A stretch of 64,000 bases of DNA from Lolium rigidum. Its lineage: Eukaryota; Streptophyta; Magnoliopsida; Poales; Poaceae. Location: NCBI RefSeq assembly GCF_022539505.1, contig NC_061510.1, positions 224,710,043 through 224,774,042 of the forward strand. The letters run 5' to 3'. The notes beneath the pieces were generated by a model that saw only the letters and a list, made by a program, of their open reading frames with translations, did no database searches and was not told the DNA's origin. The translations under genes were made by a program, and so were the position numbers. Shown in pieces: positions 10,632-21,750 of this stretch; positions within the stretch are counted from its first letter, which is position 1; every line of letters begins with the position of its first letter.

Positions 10632-13244
10632 TTAGCGGCCGAGATCAGGCCGCGCCTTCCTCAACGTGTGCAGGTATAACCTTTCAGCTTCCTCCAAACC
10701 ACGTAGTCGCTGAACCCTTCGCTTTTGGGAACGGCTGAGCCCATCCGGGCACCACCTTGGCCGATGATACTTGTCTTCTTCTTCATCATCGTCCTCTAGT
10801 TCCTCGAGATCTTCTACCCGAGCGGACTCAGTGTTGTTGTTCCGAGGCGGGAGAGGCCCTAGACGTTTGAACACGGACACGTTAGCTGCATCCTTCTTCT
10901 TCTTCTGTCTACATTACGGCAGTTGCCGATTGTAGGCAATCGGCTCATTCCTGAATCCCAGCAGTGTCTGAAGAAGGGGCAGTCCCAGTGCCTATCCACG
11001 TCGTCTTGCTCTCTCGACTTTTCCTTGGCGTGGCGCTCATATCTCTCCTCGTCGCGATCATGCCGATGGTGTCTCCTGGCGTCCCTAGCTAGACGATCTC
11101 TTTCATCATCGTCGTTGCATCGCCGGCATTGGTCATATTGACCCACATACTTGTTGAGGAGGTGATCAGAGAGAGATCGCTGATATCTTACGTTCCTCAC
11201 TTCTCCCTCTGTGATGTAGCGCTTGCCATCGTGACGGAGCCGATCGCGTGGAGCGGCTTCCTCTGTGTCCTTGCTGTGAGAGCAGCTGCCCTCATATCCG
11301 TCCTTACCAGAGTGGTGCCCAGGTCCTACCATGTTGATATTGCACGAGAATCCTGGCTGGCACCATCCATGGTAAGTGCACTCCACCATGTTAACGGCGG
11401 GGAAGGGGTGCGTGTCGACCTTCATGGCGTGCGGCTGAAAATTAGCCGCCCTTGTTCTATCGCCATTTGGACCTGCCGACGCCACACCCTGCGGTCGTTG
11501 GTGGCGTGGGTGAACGTGTTATGCCACTTGCGGTATGGCTTTCCGTTCAGCTCCTGCACCGTGGGGATCTTGTGGCCTTCGGGTAACTTTAGCTGCTTCT
11601 CCTTGAGTAAGAGGTCGAAAATCTGCTCAGCTTTGGTCACGTCGAAGTCAAACCCTTTTGGAGGACCTTGTGGCTTAACCCATTTACAGGACACGGGGTT
11701 TGCCCCCCGAATCCATTCAGCCACTGCTACCTCTTGATCTCCCGCAGCGCCTTCATCTTCATCTGCCTCAACCAGGACCACCGCACGCTTGAATTTATCC
11801 TGGTAAACATCTGGGTGGCGTTGTTCATATGCTGACAGCTTCTGCACCATGTGCGCCAGTGAAGGGTAGTACGCTGGGAGGCCACGTCCTTGATCGATGA
11901 TGAGAGACCCACCACCGCCAACTCGGCTTGCTTCTTTTTCACTCACATGAACCGAATAGCATCGGTTCCTAACGGTCCTGAAGCGGCTGGACGTATTCGA
12001 CACTGTTTCCCCGCGCTTCGTCGTACTTGTGCTAGATCGGCAATGCCGGCCTCGGAAGCCTCCGAGTGATATCGTATGTGGAACTGCTCTTCCAAGCTGC
12101 TTCCAAGTCCGGATTGAGTCCGGTGGCGGCGATGTGTACCACCCGAAAGCCGATCCTGTGAGGGACCGTGCGAAGAACCTCACGCGCAGCTCGTCTGATG
12201 CTGAGATCGTGCCCAGCTGTGCCAAATATCGGCTCACATGCTCGATGGAGCTCGAACCATCTGATCCATTAAACTTGGTGAAATCAGGGAGCCGATATTT
12301 GGGTGGTAGCGGGATCAACTCGTACTCATTGGGGTACGGCTTGGAATAGCCGATTGTCCTCCTTTTCGGCATCATGCCGAACTGATCCTTCAGGATTGTA
12401 CAGATCTGATCCGCGGTGATGGCTGCGGGCGTCGAACTACGAAGATTCGCCGGGGTGGCATACTTAGCCAGCCATGATTGCTTTTCCAGCTCGAGCCAAC
12501 TGCGGGAGCTGAGCTGCGGAGGTTTGTCGGAGTGGCATACTTAGCTAGCCACGTACGCTTCTCAAGATCTGTTCCCGAAGTTCCTCCTGTCTGTTCCGGA
12601 AGTCCCTGCTTGTTGCGGCCTGGTTCGAGAGTGCCCGATTCTTGCGATCCGTCACGTATGCGCACATGTATCCGTGAGGGATCTCCTTAGGCGCCTCATG
12701 CAAGAATTGGTAGTCACTAGGGTCACCACCGATCTTGTAGACGACGTATGCCGATGAACTCGGCACTTCTGGTGCTGCCAACGCGAACGGCAGCGGTGGA
12801 CGGGACTGGAGTGGCCTCTCTCCATGGTGAGTCCCCAGAGCTGGTCCCGACGGAGAATACCGATGGCTCATGATTTCCTGGATCACGCGCGAGCGACACG
12901 CTCCAAAGTGTTCACCGAGGCTCTCGGGAATGGCGGTGCGGCGAATGAGCCACCATGAAGTTAATCTCCTGCCGCAGCGACCTGGTGCGTTCTTCGACGG
13001 GGTGGACAGGTCCACTCCATCGAGCGTGCCTTCAGGTGAGAACCCTTTCCACCGATGCCATGTGAGCGGGTTACGTGAAAAGAGCCGATGAGGTCGGCTT
13101 CGAGGACTTGCTTTGATCTCGTCATGCTTCTTCTCGAGTTCCTCGGTCGGATCCTCGTACTTGACCGGAGTGCCTTCCGCCATCTCGGATGTAGATGGCG
13201 ATGCGGTTGATGTCGAAGACTGTCCCACCGGGCGTGCCGGAATG
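10632..13244 (-). pseudogene. gag of element B (several frameshifts)
   Basis: In order from 13244: N-terminal SEMAEGTPVKYED and a charged EELEKKHDEIKA stretch (about 13190-13110), PPLPFALAAPEVPSSSAYV with KIGGDPSDYQFLHEAPKE (about 12800-12680), a duplicated WLAKYATP.NLRSS segment (12560-12410), YSKPYPNEYELIPLPPKYRLPDF (12350-12280), a gag core with HVSRYLAQLG (12240) and a long charged region. A Cys/His patch near 10990-10910 reads CPFFRHCWDSGMSRLPTIGNC, and a C-terminal acidic segment (DDDEEEDKY) follows. At least four frame changes split it. A CPFFRHCW-type patch is familiar from grass Ty3/Gypsy elements. Confidence 0.75.
13222..13240 (-). other. Primer binding site of element B
   Basis: Just inside the 5' LTR the element strand reads GGCACGCCCGGTGGGACA after a 4-nt spacer. 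In element C the same site (14826-14843) keeps TGG at its start, whereas B has CGG, a first-position mismatch to any tRNA CCA end. I could not assign the tRNA with confidence. Confidence 0.6.
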
Positions 13245-14406
13245 TGTTGCGGTCGGAAACCCACCGGCGGGCAGCGACGGGCAACACCGTAGAGCCGAGA
13301 ATCTCCCGGGACTGCGGCTGGCCCCTGGTCCCTCCGAGCGACGGCCCGCAAAGCCTTCGGCACGCACGTCCGATGCTGATGCAAGGGCGTGCCACCTGAC
13401 CTATACCCGGTCAGGAAGGTGTTGGATGTGCCTCGCTTAGTTTCCTGCATGGCATACACGTAAACATTAAATACGAGCCTCGATCGGCTCTCGGGTTATC
13501 CCGTGAATCGGCTCAAGGAGCCGATCCACCCATGATGCGTACGAGGTGTACGATCAGATGGTGGTCCTGCTTGATCAAAACAAAGCTAAAACGACCTACT
13601 ACGATTTAGGGTTTTCACCGCATAATCGGAACATCCTACTCGTGATTGAGCCTGGCGGCCACGCACGGCGATCGTAAACCGACCCTAGACAAGGCCTAAA
13701 AACCAACACGAAGTTGATCCTCGGAACATCCTGTCTAGGGATAGCAAACTACACCCTACGCGCCACTGGATCCTTCAACCCGTTTGTAAGGCCTAACAAT
13801 GCAGATATTAAACTAATCCTTGAAGAACAAGGAGCAATCATAACGGATCGGATCTACTAAATAATGATCAAGCGGGGTGCCGCCCTTACACCCAAGATAG
13901 GTTTAAGGGCGGCTAGATGCCTAAGGGTTGCACGACGATAGCATATGATATGAAGAACAATGCTAACCCTAAAAACATCTATGATAACTACGTTGCTCGC
14001 CATCAAAAAGGCTTCAGTACGAGCAACGCATGAACGACGAATAAACATGTGCTGCCTAGATCGCAAGATGCGATCTAGGCAGCATGATGCTTACCGGAAG
14101 AAACCCTCGAGACGGGGAGTTGGCGATGCGCCTAGATTGGTTTGTGGTGAACGTGATTGTTGTTTATTTCATAAACCCTAGATACATATTTATAGTCCGT
14201 AGACTTTCTAATGTGGGAATAATCCCAACCGGGCACGAGCCCAAACTCTATCTAATCGACACGTATCCTAATATGGTACAGATACACGGGCAAACTAGCC
14301 CAAACTTCGTATACAAGGCCGATTCATGTAATCCTTCTATGTATATTCTTCAAGCCCATCTTCAATCGCAGCCCACCTCTGATCCGGTCAAATTTTGGTG
14401 ATAACA
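13245..14406 (-). repeat. 5' LTR of element B
   Basis: 1162 bp, TG...CA termini, near-identical to the LTR at 6690-7853. Its inner edge adjoins the primer binding site at 13222-13240. Its outer edge at 14406 abuts GGACT and then gag sequence of element C, showing an insertion and not a tandem LTR duplication. Confidence 0.92.
14051..14083. repeat. LTR palindrome, 15-bp arms (B, 5' LTR)
   Basis: Identical to the palindrome at 7496-7528: perfect 15-bp arms with loop AGA. Confidence 0.9.
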
Positions 14407-14411
14407 GGACT
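14407..14411. repeat. Target-site duplication of B (right)
   Basis: GGACT follows the final CA of the 5' LTR of B and is the second copy of the duplication at 6685-6689. Confidence 0.92.
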
Positions 14412-14848
14412 GAAGTGGTATCTCTCCTTGGTGAGTCCCTAGAGCTGGTCCTGACGGAGAGTGCTGATGCCTCATGATTTCCTGGATCACCTGAAGGGCG
14501 ACACGCTCCAACGTGTTCACCAGGCTCTCAGAATGGCGGTGCAGCGAATGAGCTACCATGAAATTAATCTCCTGACGCAGAGACCTGGTGCGTTCTTCTG
14601 ACGGGGCAGACAGGTCCACTCCATCGAGCGCGCCTTCGGGTGAGAACCCTTTCCACCTAATGCCGTGTGAGCGGGTTCTGTGAAAAGAGCCGATGAGGTC
14701 GGCTTCGAGGACTGCTTTGATCTCGTCATGCTTCTTCTCGAGTTCCTCAGTCAGATCCTCGTACTTGACCGGAGTGCCTTCCGCCATCTCAGATGTAGAT
14801 GGCGATGCGGTTGATGTCGAAGACTGTCCCACCGGGCGTGCCAGAATG
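14412..14848 (-). pseudogene. Primer site and gag N-terminal part of element C
   Basis: This runs on from the 5' LTR of C. The primer binding site TGGCACGCCCGGTGGGAC is at 14826-14843. It is followed by the gag start region (SEMAEGTPVKYED, EELEKKHDEIKAVLEADLIG, GVDLSAPSEERTRSLRQEIN), open from about 14832 to 14412 and better preserved than the equivalent part of B. The gag breaks off at the insertion of B and resumes at 6684. Confidence 0.85.
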
Positions 14849-16010
14849 TGTTGCGGTCAGAAACCCACCGGTGAGCAGCGAAGGGCAACACAGTAGAGCC
14901 GGGAGGCTCCCAGGACTGCGGCTGGCCCTGGTCCCTCGAGCGATGGCCCGCAAAGCCTCGGCACGCACGTCCGATGCTGGTGCAAGGGCGTGCCACCTGA
15001 CCTATACCTGGTCGGGAAGGTGATGGATTTGCTTCGCTTAGTTTCCTGCATGGCATACACGTAAACATTAAATACGAGCCTCAATCGGCTCTCGGGTTGT
15101 CTCGTGAATCGGCTCAAGGAGCCGATCCACCCATGATCCGTATGAGGTATACGATCACATGGTGGTCCTGCTTGATCAATATAAAGCTAAAACGACCTAC
15201 GACGATTTAGGGTTTTCACCACATAATCGGAACATCCTACGCGTGATTGAGCCCGGCAGCCACGCACGGTGATAATAAACCGACCCTAGACAAGGCCTAA
15301 AAACCAACATGAAGTTGATCCCCGGAACATCTCATCTAGGGCTAGCAAACTACACCCTACGTGCTACTTGGATCCTTCAACCCGTTTGCAAGGCCTAACT
15401 ATGCGGATATTAAACTAATCCTTGAAGAACAAGGAGCAATCATAACGGATCGGATCTACTAAATAATGATCAAGCGAGGTGCCGCCCTTACACCTAAGAT
15501 AGGTGTAAGGGCGGCTAGACGTCTAAGGGTTGCATGGACAAAAGCATATGACACGATGAAACAATGCTAACCCTAACACATCTATGATAACTACATTGCT
15601 CGCCATCAACAAGGCTTCAGCACGAGCAACGCATTAACAATGAATAAACGTGTACTGCCTAGATCGCAAGATGCGATCTAGGCAGCATGATGCTTACCCG
15701 GAAGAAACCCTCGAAACAAGGGGTTGGCGATGCGCCTAGATTGGTTTGTGATGAACGGGATTGTTGTTTTTCTCAATAACCCTAGATACATATTTATAGT
15801 CCGTAGACTTTCTAACGTGGGAATAATCCCAACCGTGCACGAGCCAAATTCTATCTAACCGACACGTATCCTACTATATTTACGAGATACACGGGCAAAC
15901 TAGCCCAAACTTTGTATACAAGGCCGATTCATGTATATCTTGCATGTATATTCTTCAAGCCCATCTTAATCGCGGCCCACCTCTGATCCGGTCAAATTCT
16001 GGTGATAACA
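14849..16010 (-). repeat. 5' LTR of element C
   Basis: 1162 bp, TGTTATCACCAG start on the minus strand at 16010, CA end at 14849. It is visibly more diverged from the two LTRs of B than they are from each other, as expected for the older outer element. The 3' LTR of C would lie left of the window. The adjacent ACATT at 16011-16015 is the likely target-site duplication. Confidence 0.9.
15655..15685. repeat. LTR palindrome, 14-bp arms (C, 5' LTR)
   Basis: Same palindrome as in the LTRs of B, but the outermost G is A here, leaving perfect 14-bp arms. The LTR of C is otherwise clearly more diverged than the two of B, so the structure is better kept than its surroundings. Confidence 0.85.
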
Positions 16011-17529
16011 ACATTACATACCTTCCAGAATACAAAATCTCGACAGAACCCGATGTTCCGGAAAAAAGCTCTTGGCGCCAGGCAATTGCATCTAGTACCA
16101 CATAAATTGTCCGTTGAACATTGCTTTGCAGCATTTATAAAACTTTGTGCAGGCCTCTACAGAAAATAACTTCAGATAAGAAAAGGCAAATATGTGAGTA
16201 AAAAATCAGAATAGCATATATTAGTGACCACATGAACCTGATATCGAAGGGACTTCCTCTAGTAAGGTTATTTTAAGGACAATTAACCGTGCCCTGTGTG
16301 TTGAAGGGTGCTCGCAGGGCTGAGCAATTTTTTTACTCTATCTTGTATCATCTGTTTGTAGAATTTGTCATAATGCAAAACTGTGTAAGATCGTGAGCTA
16401 TCGTGAGCTGCACACTGGATTATTAAAAAGTTATGCTAAGCTAAAAACAAACCATTTTCATAAAAAAAAATCAATAGAATCTGCCCAACTAAAGTTAGTT
16501 GCTGCATGTTACACTGAATGCAAAATTTTGTAAAACGTGTGATCCGAGTGCATATATAACCGCCTCTATATGTGCTATTAATTAAAGAATAAAAGAAATG
16601 TGTTTGGATGCAATAAGTAATACTTACATGATACCTTGATGATTTGAGAGATCCTTGCATGCAAGAAGTAGCTATACTTCCGGAATGACCTGATGCTTTC
16701 AGAGAATCAGTCAAGCACTATGCCACCGCTTCAAGTTGTTTTCGACACTACGTACCTTGACCACCTGGAGGAGCCGACCGGTGTCTTCCAGCTTTGCAGC
16801 TTGGTGTCTTCCTTTCTGTTGTGTCCGTCAGTACATATAGCAAGAACTGAGGAAGAATGGGGCTGGGACGTCGTCGTGGCAGTCGTACAACGACACAGCG
16901 GTGGCCGACGGCAACGATAAGGAGAAAACTGGGTTGTTGCCGCGGCAGTCGTTGTACAATGACATGGTGTCTTCCGGTGGCGACGGTAGGCTTTCTTCTC
17001 ATGATTTTTACTGGCGCATATATAGCAGAGATGAGGAAGGACAGAATAGCTGGACGTTGCCGCTGCAACTGTACGGCGAGTTAGCGACATGGTGGCGGCC
17101 GGCTGGCCGCGACGGTAGGGTTATCTTCTCATGATTGATTAGAGATGGCTTTCTTCTTGAGATTTCTTTTTTGGCGGATCCGTTCAAAGATACATCTACA
17201 TAAGGCAACATATATCATATCTGATGAAGATTTCAATTCTGGGTTTAAGGAAAGCTTTCACGGCAAGAGTGGTTGAGAGATCTACTTTATTTAGCTATTC
17301 TGTTTGACCCGTGGATTTCCCCGTTTTCTTGAACGTATCAGCTTGTTTACATGACACGCTAAATAGCCTGAGGCCCACCATGTTATATATGTTACGCAGA
17401 TCGAACGTACACATATTCCTAAATTTTAAAGGTCCACCAGATCGACGGCCGGTATTTTCTGATTAACGTGGGATTTTATAGTAATTTCTCTTTCATCTGG
17501 TTCCTCTTATTTTACTTTTAATATATAAT
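16011..17529. other. Unassigned intergenic DNA
   Basis: I see no gene. Between about 16857 and 17130 there is GC-richer sequence with two diverged copies of a CGTGGCAGTCGTACAACGAC-like stretch and a TATA-like GCATATATAGC at 17016. The short open frames there do not resemble a known family. The sequence up to 17529 ends in an AT-rich TTTTAATATATAATAG stretch common near grass transposon ends. Confidence 0.4.
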
Positions 17530-17698
17530 AGAATAGATACAAAAATAACAGAAAACTGGAACTGAAACTGTGGCATCTTGTCAATAGGTTAGTTCCATAA
17601 AATACATAAAAGTGCCACGAAGTGTAAACAAAACATATAAAATTGGTGTAAAACAAGCATAGAGCATCAAAAACTATAGATACGTTTGCAACGTATCA
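17530..17698 (-). repeat. Athila-like LTR fragment
   Basis: On the minus strand it starts TGATACGTTGCAAACGTATC at 17698 and continues with the same order of motifs as the LTR of element D near 39861-39690 (GCATCAAAAACTATAG, TTGGTGTAAAACAAGC, GGCATCTTGTCAATAGG). Only the first ~170 bp of an LTR remain. Confidence 0.75.
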
Positions 17699-18244
17699 GA
17701 CCCTAAATCTTATGGCTATAATGAGACATTTATGTCTTAATGATTCCTATACTTGCACATGAAAATGGCTCTAGGACCCATCATAAGGGGTGTATTTGCA
17801 CATGAAAATGGCTCTAGGACCCATCATAAGGATTTTATTTGCACATGCTTATGGCTGCACCTAATCAAGGCTCCGCCCTTAATTGAATAAAACTTGACAA
17901 GATATTTGCCATGTTGTTTAGAACTCAGATGCTAGTAAATCCATACCGCCCTCATGAACTTTTGTCTCATATAAGCACACACACTTTAGCTTGTCCTCTT
18001 GCTGCATAGAGGATTGGGCTTTTCTCTCATCGAGAGCATTTACTTATTTGCTATATTTACTTTCCACACTTTATTTCTATTGCAAACTATATACCCAAAA
18101 CACAAAAAACCGTTACTTTATTTTTTTGAACCTTAAACGGTTACTTTATTATTACTGCTTTCTTGTTATTTTTGCTCATCAATACATTCAGCTCCTCGTA
18201 GGTTCGACAACCTTTCTTTATTGAAAAGTACTACACTTGATCTC
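17699..18244. other. Degenerate retroelement-like DNA with 43-bp duplication
   Basis: A 37-bp stretch (GCACATGAAAATGG, then CTCTAGGACCCATCATAAGG) occurs twice with a 43-bp period (17755 and 17798) and a partial third copy. The AT-rich part after 17990 (CTCATCGAGAGCATTTAC, CTCCTCGTAGGTTCGACAACC) resembles leader sequence of Triticeae LTR elements, but I cannot place it in a family. No gene. Confidence 0.4.
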
Positions 18245-18578
18245 CTACACGGGCGTGAACGCGGTGTCATGGTGGTGTTCGTTTTCGTGGTCGGGGACAT
18301 GGTAATGCTTGTGACAGGCGTGACCGGTGGTGTCATGGTGGTGTTCGTCTTCGTAGTCGGCGACGTGGTGATGCTTGTGTCCGACGGTGTCATGGTGGTA
18401 TTCAGCTTCGTGGTCGGCGATATGGTGATGTTTGTGATGGGCGTGAACGGCGGTGTTCGTCTTCATGGTCGCGACGTGATGATGCTTGTGACCGGCGTGA
18501 ACGGTGGTGCCATGGTGGTGGCTGGCTTCGTGGTCGATGACGTGCCGATGCTTGTGATGGATGAGGTAACGTCACTAT
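18245..18578 (-). repeat. In-frame tandem repeat with His-rich coding potential
   Basis: About five diverged units begin near 18266, 18332, 18389, 18455 and 18508, with unit lengths of roughly 57 or 66 bp, all close to multiples of three. On the minus strand one frame stays open from about 18569 to 18245 and reads as repeats of the type HKHHHVADYEDEHHHDTT. The only Met in the downstream half is at 18466. The plus strand is also open (18221-18652) but gives hydrophobic Val/Met-rich repeats. Dense His-x-His patterns would suggest metal binding, but no promoter, intron or homologue is evident. Whether it is a gene remnant or an expanded satellite is open. Confidence 0.45.
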
Positions 18579-18579
18579 G

Positions 18580-19030
18580 TTGCCATATAGGTGAGGCTAG
18601 GAAAAGCATGCGAGCAAACAAACAACGGGTGTCTTCTCTCTCTGGTGCATAAAATTGCTTCATGGACTACCAAACAAGATGATTTTTCTCACTGAAAATT
18701 TGCCCAGCGTACCAAACGTTCACTTGAATCTAACCGCTTCAGGCTTTGTTCTTTAATCCCTTGAAGCTAGGGATTGGTCTAGATTGAGCCCAACATCTAG
18801 TTTTCCAGCCCCGCGAGATTCTTTTTCCAGCATGCTCTTCGTTTACTCCATGATGGGTAAACTAGGGCAATTCATGGTCAGGTCTTCTCATTTGGTCTGG
18901 ATTGTTTTTTCTCCCCACTTGGCCCGTGGAAAAATTTCAAGGACGTGGTCGAGCGACAAAATGAAGGACCGATCGATTGGATAGATTGGGGTGAGACTGA
19001 ACCGAACAAGTAATTTTTTGGAGGGATTCA
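18580..19030. other. No feature recognised
   Basis: Mixed-composition DNA without convincing open frames, repeats or transposon ends. Confidence 0.4.
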
Positions 19031-19870
19031 CTCTGGGTGTTCGGGAAAACCCGAAATTTCGGGACGGGAAATTCGGGAAAGAAATAGTTTGGGTTCTAAA
19101 AAATGACACCCAAATTTTAAATGCAAAATTAGCTACCTGAAAATTCGGGTACCCGAAAGTTCGGGTTCGGGTAATTCTTGAATTGCCCAAAATACAAAAC
19201 AATAAACAGAGATTGGCGTTGATGTTCTCCATTCGTCGCACATGCAGGGTTGTTCCTCCCTCTGCCACTTGCGAGCCCGTGTCCCGTCGGGGTATATGCA
19301 ACGGGGAGGTGGAGGACACATGTCTTGAGCGTGCATCATGTCGGGGTAGATGGAGGCGGTGGCGACGCATCGGCTGTCGCGGGGAAAGATGGAGGCGAGT
19401 GGCAAGCGGCGAGCAGCGGAGGGCCGGAGGTTGTGGCCGTGCTGGCAGCGCGCGGCTAGGGGGTCATGCGCCGTGACATAGAACATCAGGTAGTACTGGA
19501 ACCAAGCACCCGTGGCGAGCTGCGGCGGTAGAGAATGGCGTCGACACATGATTGGGCGTTGTGTGTGTGGCTGCTGGGTTGGGATAGGGTAGGGGAGATG
19601 GGAATGGGGTGTACGCACATGAAAAATAGGGTTAGTGGTGGAACTGGGCCTTGTGGGCTGTTCAGGGTGGTTTTTTTCACTAGGCTTATACATAGTTCGG
19701 GCTATTCGGGCATTTCGGGTATCGTGAGTTGGAAACCGAATTTCCTGAACAAAATTCGGGTATTAAAAATGCTTCTCGATTAGGTGCTTGGGTTTTTCAG
19801 GATTGGGATATTCTGGTTGAGGATCGAGATATTCAGGTTCGGAATTTGGTATTCGGGTTTTCTTTTGACA
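19031..19870. mobile_element. hAT-like non-autonomous element (tentative)
   Basis: Two patches rich in TTCGGG / CCCGAA (19038-19170 and 19690-19860) flank a 500-bp GC-rich core. Clustered subterminal copies of a short motif of this kind are usual in grass hAT-family elements, where the transposase binds them. Terminal inverted repeats and an 8-bp duplication were not identified. The core is open on the minus strand (19693-19133) and in parts on the plus strand, but neither product resembles a transposase. Confidence 0.35.
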
Positions 19871-19887
19871 ATCAATACCACATATAT

Positions 19888-20436
19888 TCATAGCAACAAA
19901 TAGTACATGGTAGAGATACATGAACTGACTCCAACGATTAAAAAATAAAGTCTAAAAGATAGTAACAAATCTTCGAGGTCTTCAATTTCTTTCTTCTTCC
20001 AGAACACAATCTTATACTCTTCTGAAGGTAGCCAAAGATAGATAACGAACCATAGACCTGTAGATACCGATGAAAGTTCTTCCATAATTTTTTGAGCCGC
20101 AATGTCAAGGCTGAGTGCACGCACGCAACTATTAAAGTAGAGTACCAACACCAGTATGTCAGAGAATAATAACCGACTAGCTTTGTCTTCGTCAATGGAG
20201 AGCCGAGAGTATGAATCACCATTGTCGAGGACGTAGCAGCCGGGACAAAAACTGCGACGATAATCCTCCTCGCGGCAACAACGACAAAAGATCCCAAATC
20301 GATCTAGCGAAGCAAGATCTGAAGGCCCATACCTAGAAAATTGTGATTGTTCAACACCACCATTGACGCCGGGAAGAAGATCTCGTCGCCGAACGAAAGA
20401 CCGAAGATCACTTATTGCAGACGATGCCATCTCCAT
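19888..20436 (-). CDS. Hypothetical ORF, 182 codons
   Basis: ATG at 20436 (MEMASSAISDLRSFVRRRD). The predicted product has a cysteine cluster FCRCCREEDYRRSFCPGC at about residues 49-66 that could bind a metal ion, then hydrophobic stretches (ILVLVLYFNSCV, GLWFVIYLWL, LYFLIVGVSSCI) that could be membrane segments. I do not recognise the family. It lies alone between a possible hAT element and a PIF-like element and could be a fragment of either, or of a captured gene. A GTATGG site after codon 35 could also be a splice donor. No support for expression is visible. Confidence 0.3.
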   Translation of the reverse strand: MEMASSAISDLRSFVRRRDLLPGVNGGVEQSQFSRYGPSDLASLDRFGIFCRCCREEDYRRSFCPGCYVLDNGDSYSRLSIDEDKASRLLFSDILVLVLYFNSCVRALSLDIAAQKIMEELSSVSTGLWFVIYLWLPSEEYKIVFWKKKEIEDLEDLLLSFRLYFLIVGVSSCISTMYYLLL

Positions 20437-21599
20437 TGAGGGGTAACCAACAAGAAGGCTTTAGAGCATCTCCAACCTTTGGGGCTCCCCAGGCCGAAAT
20501 CCGGCGCTATTTAGCGCCGGATGGATGTATTTTTTTTTGGCCTGGGGAGGCCCATTTTCCCAGCGGCGAGCTCAGGATGGATGAAAAGTTTTGACAAAAA
20601 ACAGCGAATTCAGACAAAACAAGGCGAAATTCGTTCAAACATAAGCGATATTTAAAAATATTTAACATATATATGCGAGTTCGTACATATATTTGAATTC
20701 GGCCAGATGGAAACATAAACTAAAATTAATAACGGCCTTCTACATGCCGAAATGGCGGTAGAAGGCCATGTAATCGCCGCTGTCATCGTCGTCGCTCGAG
20801 TTGCCGGCATCCTCGGCCGGCGGCGCCTCATACCAACGGCTTGAGCCAGCACCAGGGTCGCCGCGTGGCGGCGTTGGCCGGTAGAGCTCGTCGTCGCTGC
20901 TCTCCTCGCTGCTGCTCCGCCTCCTGCCGCTCCCAGTCTCTCCTGGACCAGTCGAGCGCGGCGTCGATGGGGAGCGCATTGTCGGCGGGGACGAGGTCGT
21001 TGAGCGACCTGGTGATCGCCTCCGCCACCGCGGCGTCCTCGGCACGCTTGGCCTCTTCCTCGGTGACCTGGGACGCGGCGGCGGCCTCCTTCTTCGACGA
21101 CTTCCTCTTGCGGCCGCGCGAGGGAGAATGTTGGTCGCGGATGACGAGGGAGCCACTGCTGCGCCCTCTGGTTGGCGGTGGAGACGCCGGCTCCCTCTTG
21201 ACGAACGCCGGTGTTGAAGGCAAAGGAGCCGATCCGCCGGACCTGGACGCCGACCTCGACCCAGACGAGGAGGAGGACGATGCCATCCTCCTCGGTGTCC
21301 AGGAGCTACCGTGCTGGCGCGACACGCTAGGCGCCAACGGCGGCGGCAACCCCATAACGGGGGAATTCCCACCCACGATGTGCACGAGCACATTCTCGAG
21401 TGTGCGGCTAGGCGCGCTCCACCAGCACCGGCGGCCGGCGGCGTTGTTCCTAGCGGGAGGAGGAGGATGTCCGTCGTACTGGGTGAGTTCGCGCTCGTAC
21501 CTCTGCCGGAAGAAGTGCGTACACGCCTTGTAATTGTCGGGGAAGAACCTCTCCTCCGCGTGCTGCTCGTCACTGACGGTGACACTAGTAGGAAAAGCC

Positions 21600-21720
21600 T
21601 CATCAGTGGCGCACGAAAATTTGATTCTGTGGCGCACGGGTGGTGCGCCACAGAAACGTCGCCACAAAAATAAGCTTTCTGTGGCGCACCTGATTGTGCG
21701 CCACAAAAATAAGGTTTCTG
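21600..21720. repeat. CACTA subterminal repeats, left
   Basis: Copies of GTGGCGCAC and its complement GTGCGCCAC are arranged mostly as facing pairs about 7-12 bases apart (near 21607, 21630-21656 and 21682-21706). Such motifs are the expected transposase binding sites. Confidence 0.85.
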
Positions 21721-21750
21721 TGGAAGAAAGGCCAATGCAATTAAGAAGTA

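Larger units (their letters stand above)
6690..14406 (-). mobile_element. Gypsy retrotransposon B, complete copy nested in C
   Basis: This is a 7.7-kb minus-strand element with two LTRs (5' LTR 13245-14406, 3' LTR 6690-7853), a primer binding site next to the 5' LTR, gag (13244-10632), protease (to about 9880), a long non-coding region rich in GCCGAT, an antisense ORF (8135-8670) and a polypurine tract (CCGGGGGGGCATG) at 7854-7870. It is flanked by the 5-bp duplication GGACT (6685-6689, 14407-14411). No reverse transcriptase or integrase was seen. The gag zinc-finger-like C-P-F-F-R-H-C signature and an extra antisense ORF near the 3' LTR suggest the Tat/Retand lineage; this lineage call is inference. 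Confidence 0.9.

Noticed and set aside
13245..16010. Tandem LTR-LTR arrangement as a product of unequal recombination
   Set aside because: A GGACT duplication and continuous gag on either side of element B show a simple insertion.
16857..17134. Short overlapping open frames in GC-rich DNA
   Set aside because: No family signature, frames open on both strands, and imperfect internal duplication; composition explains them.
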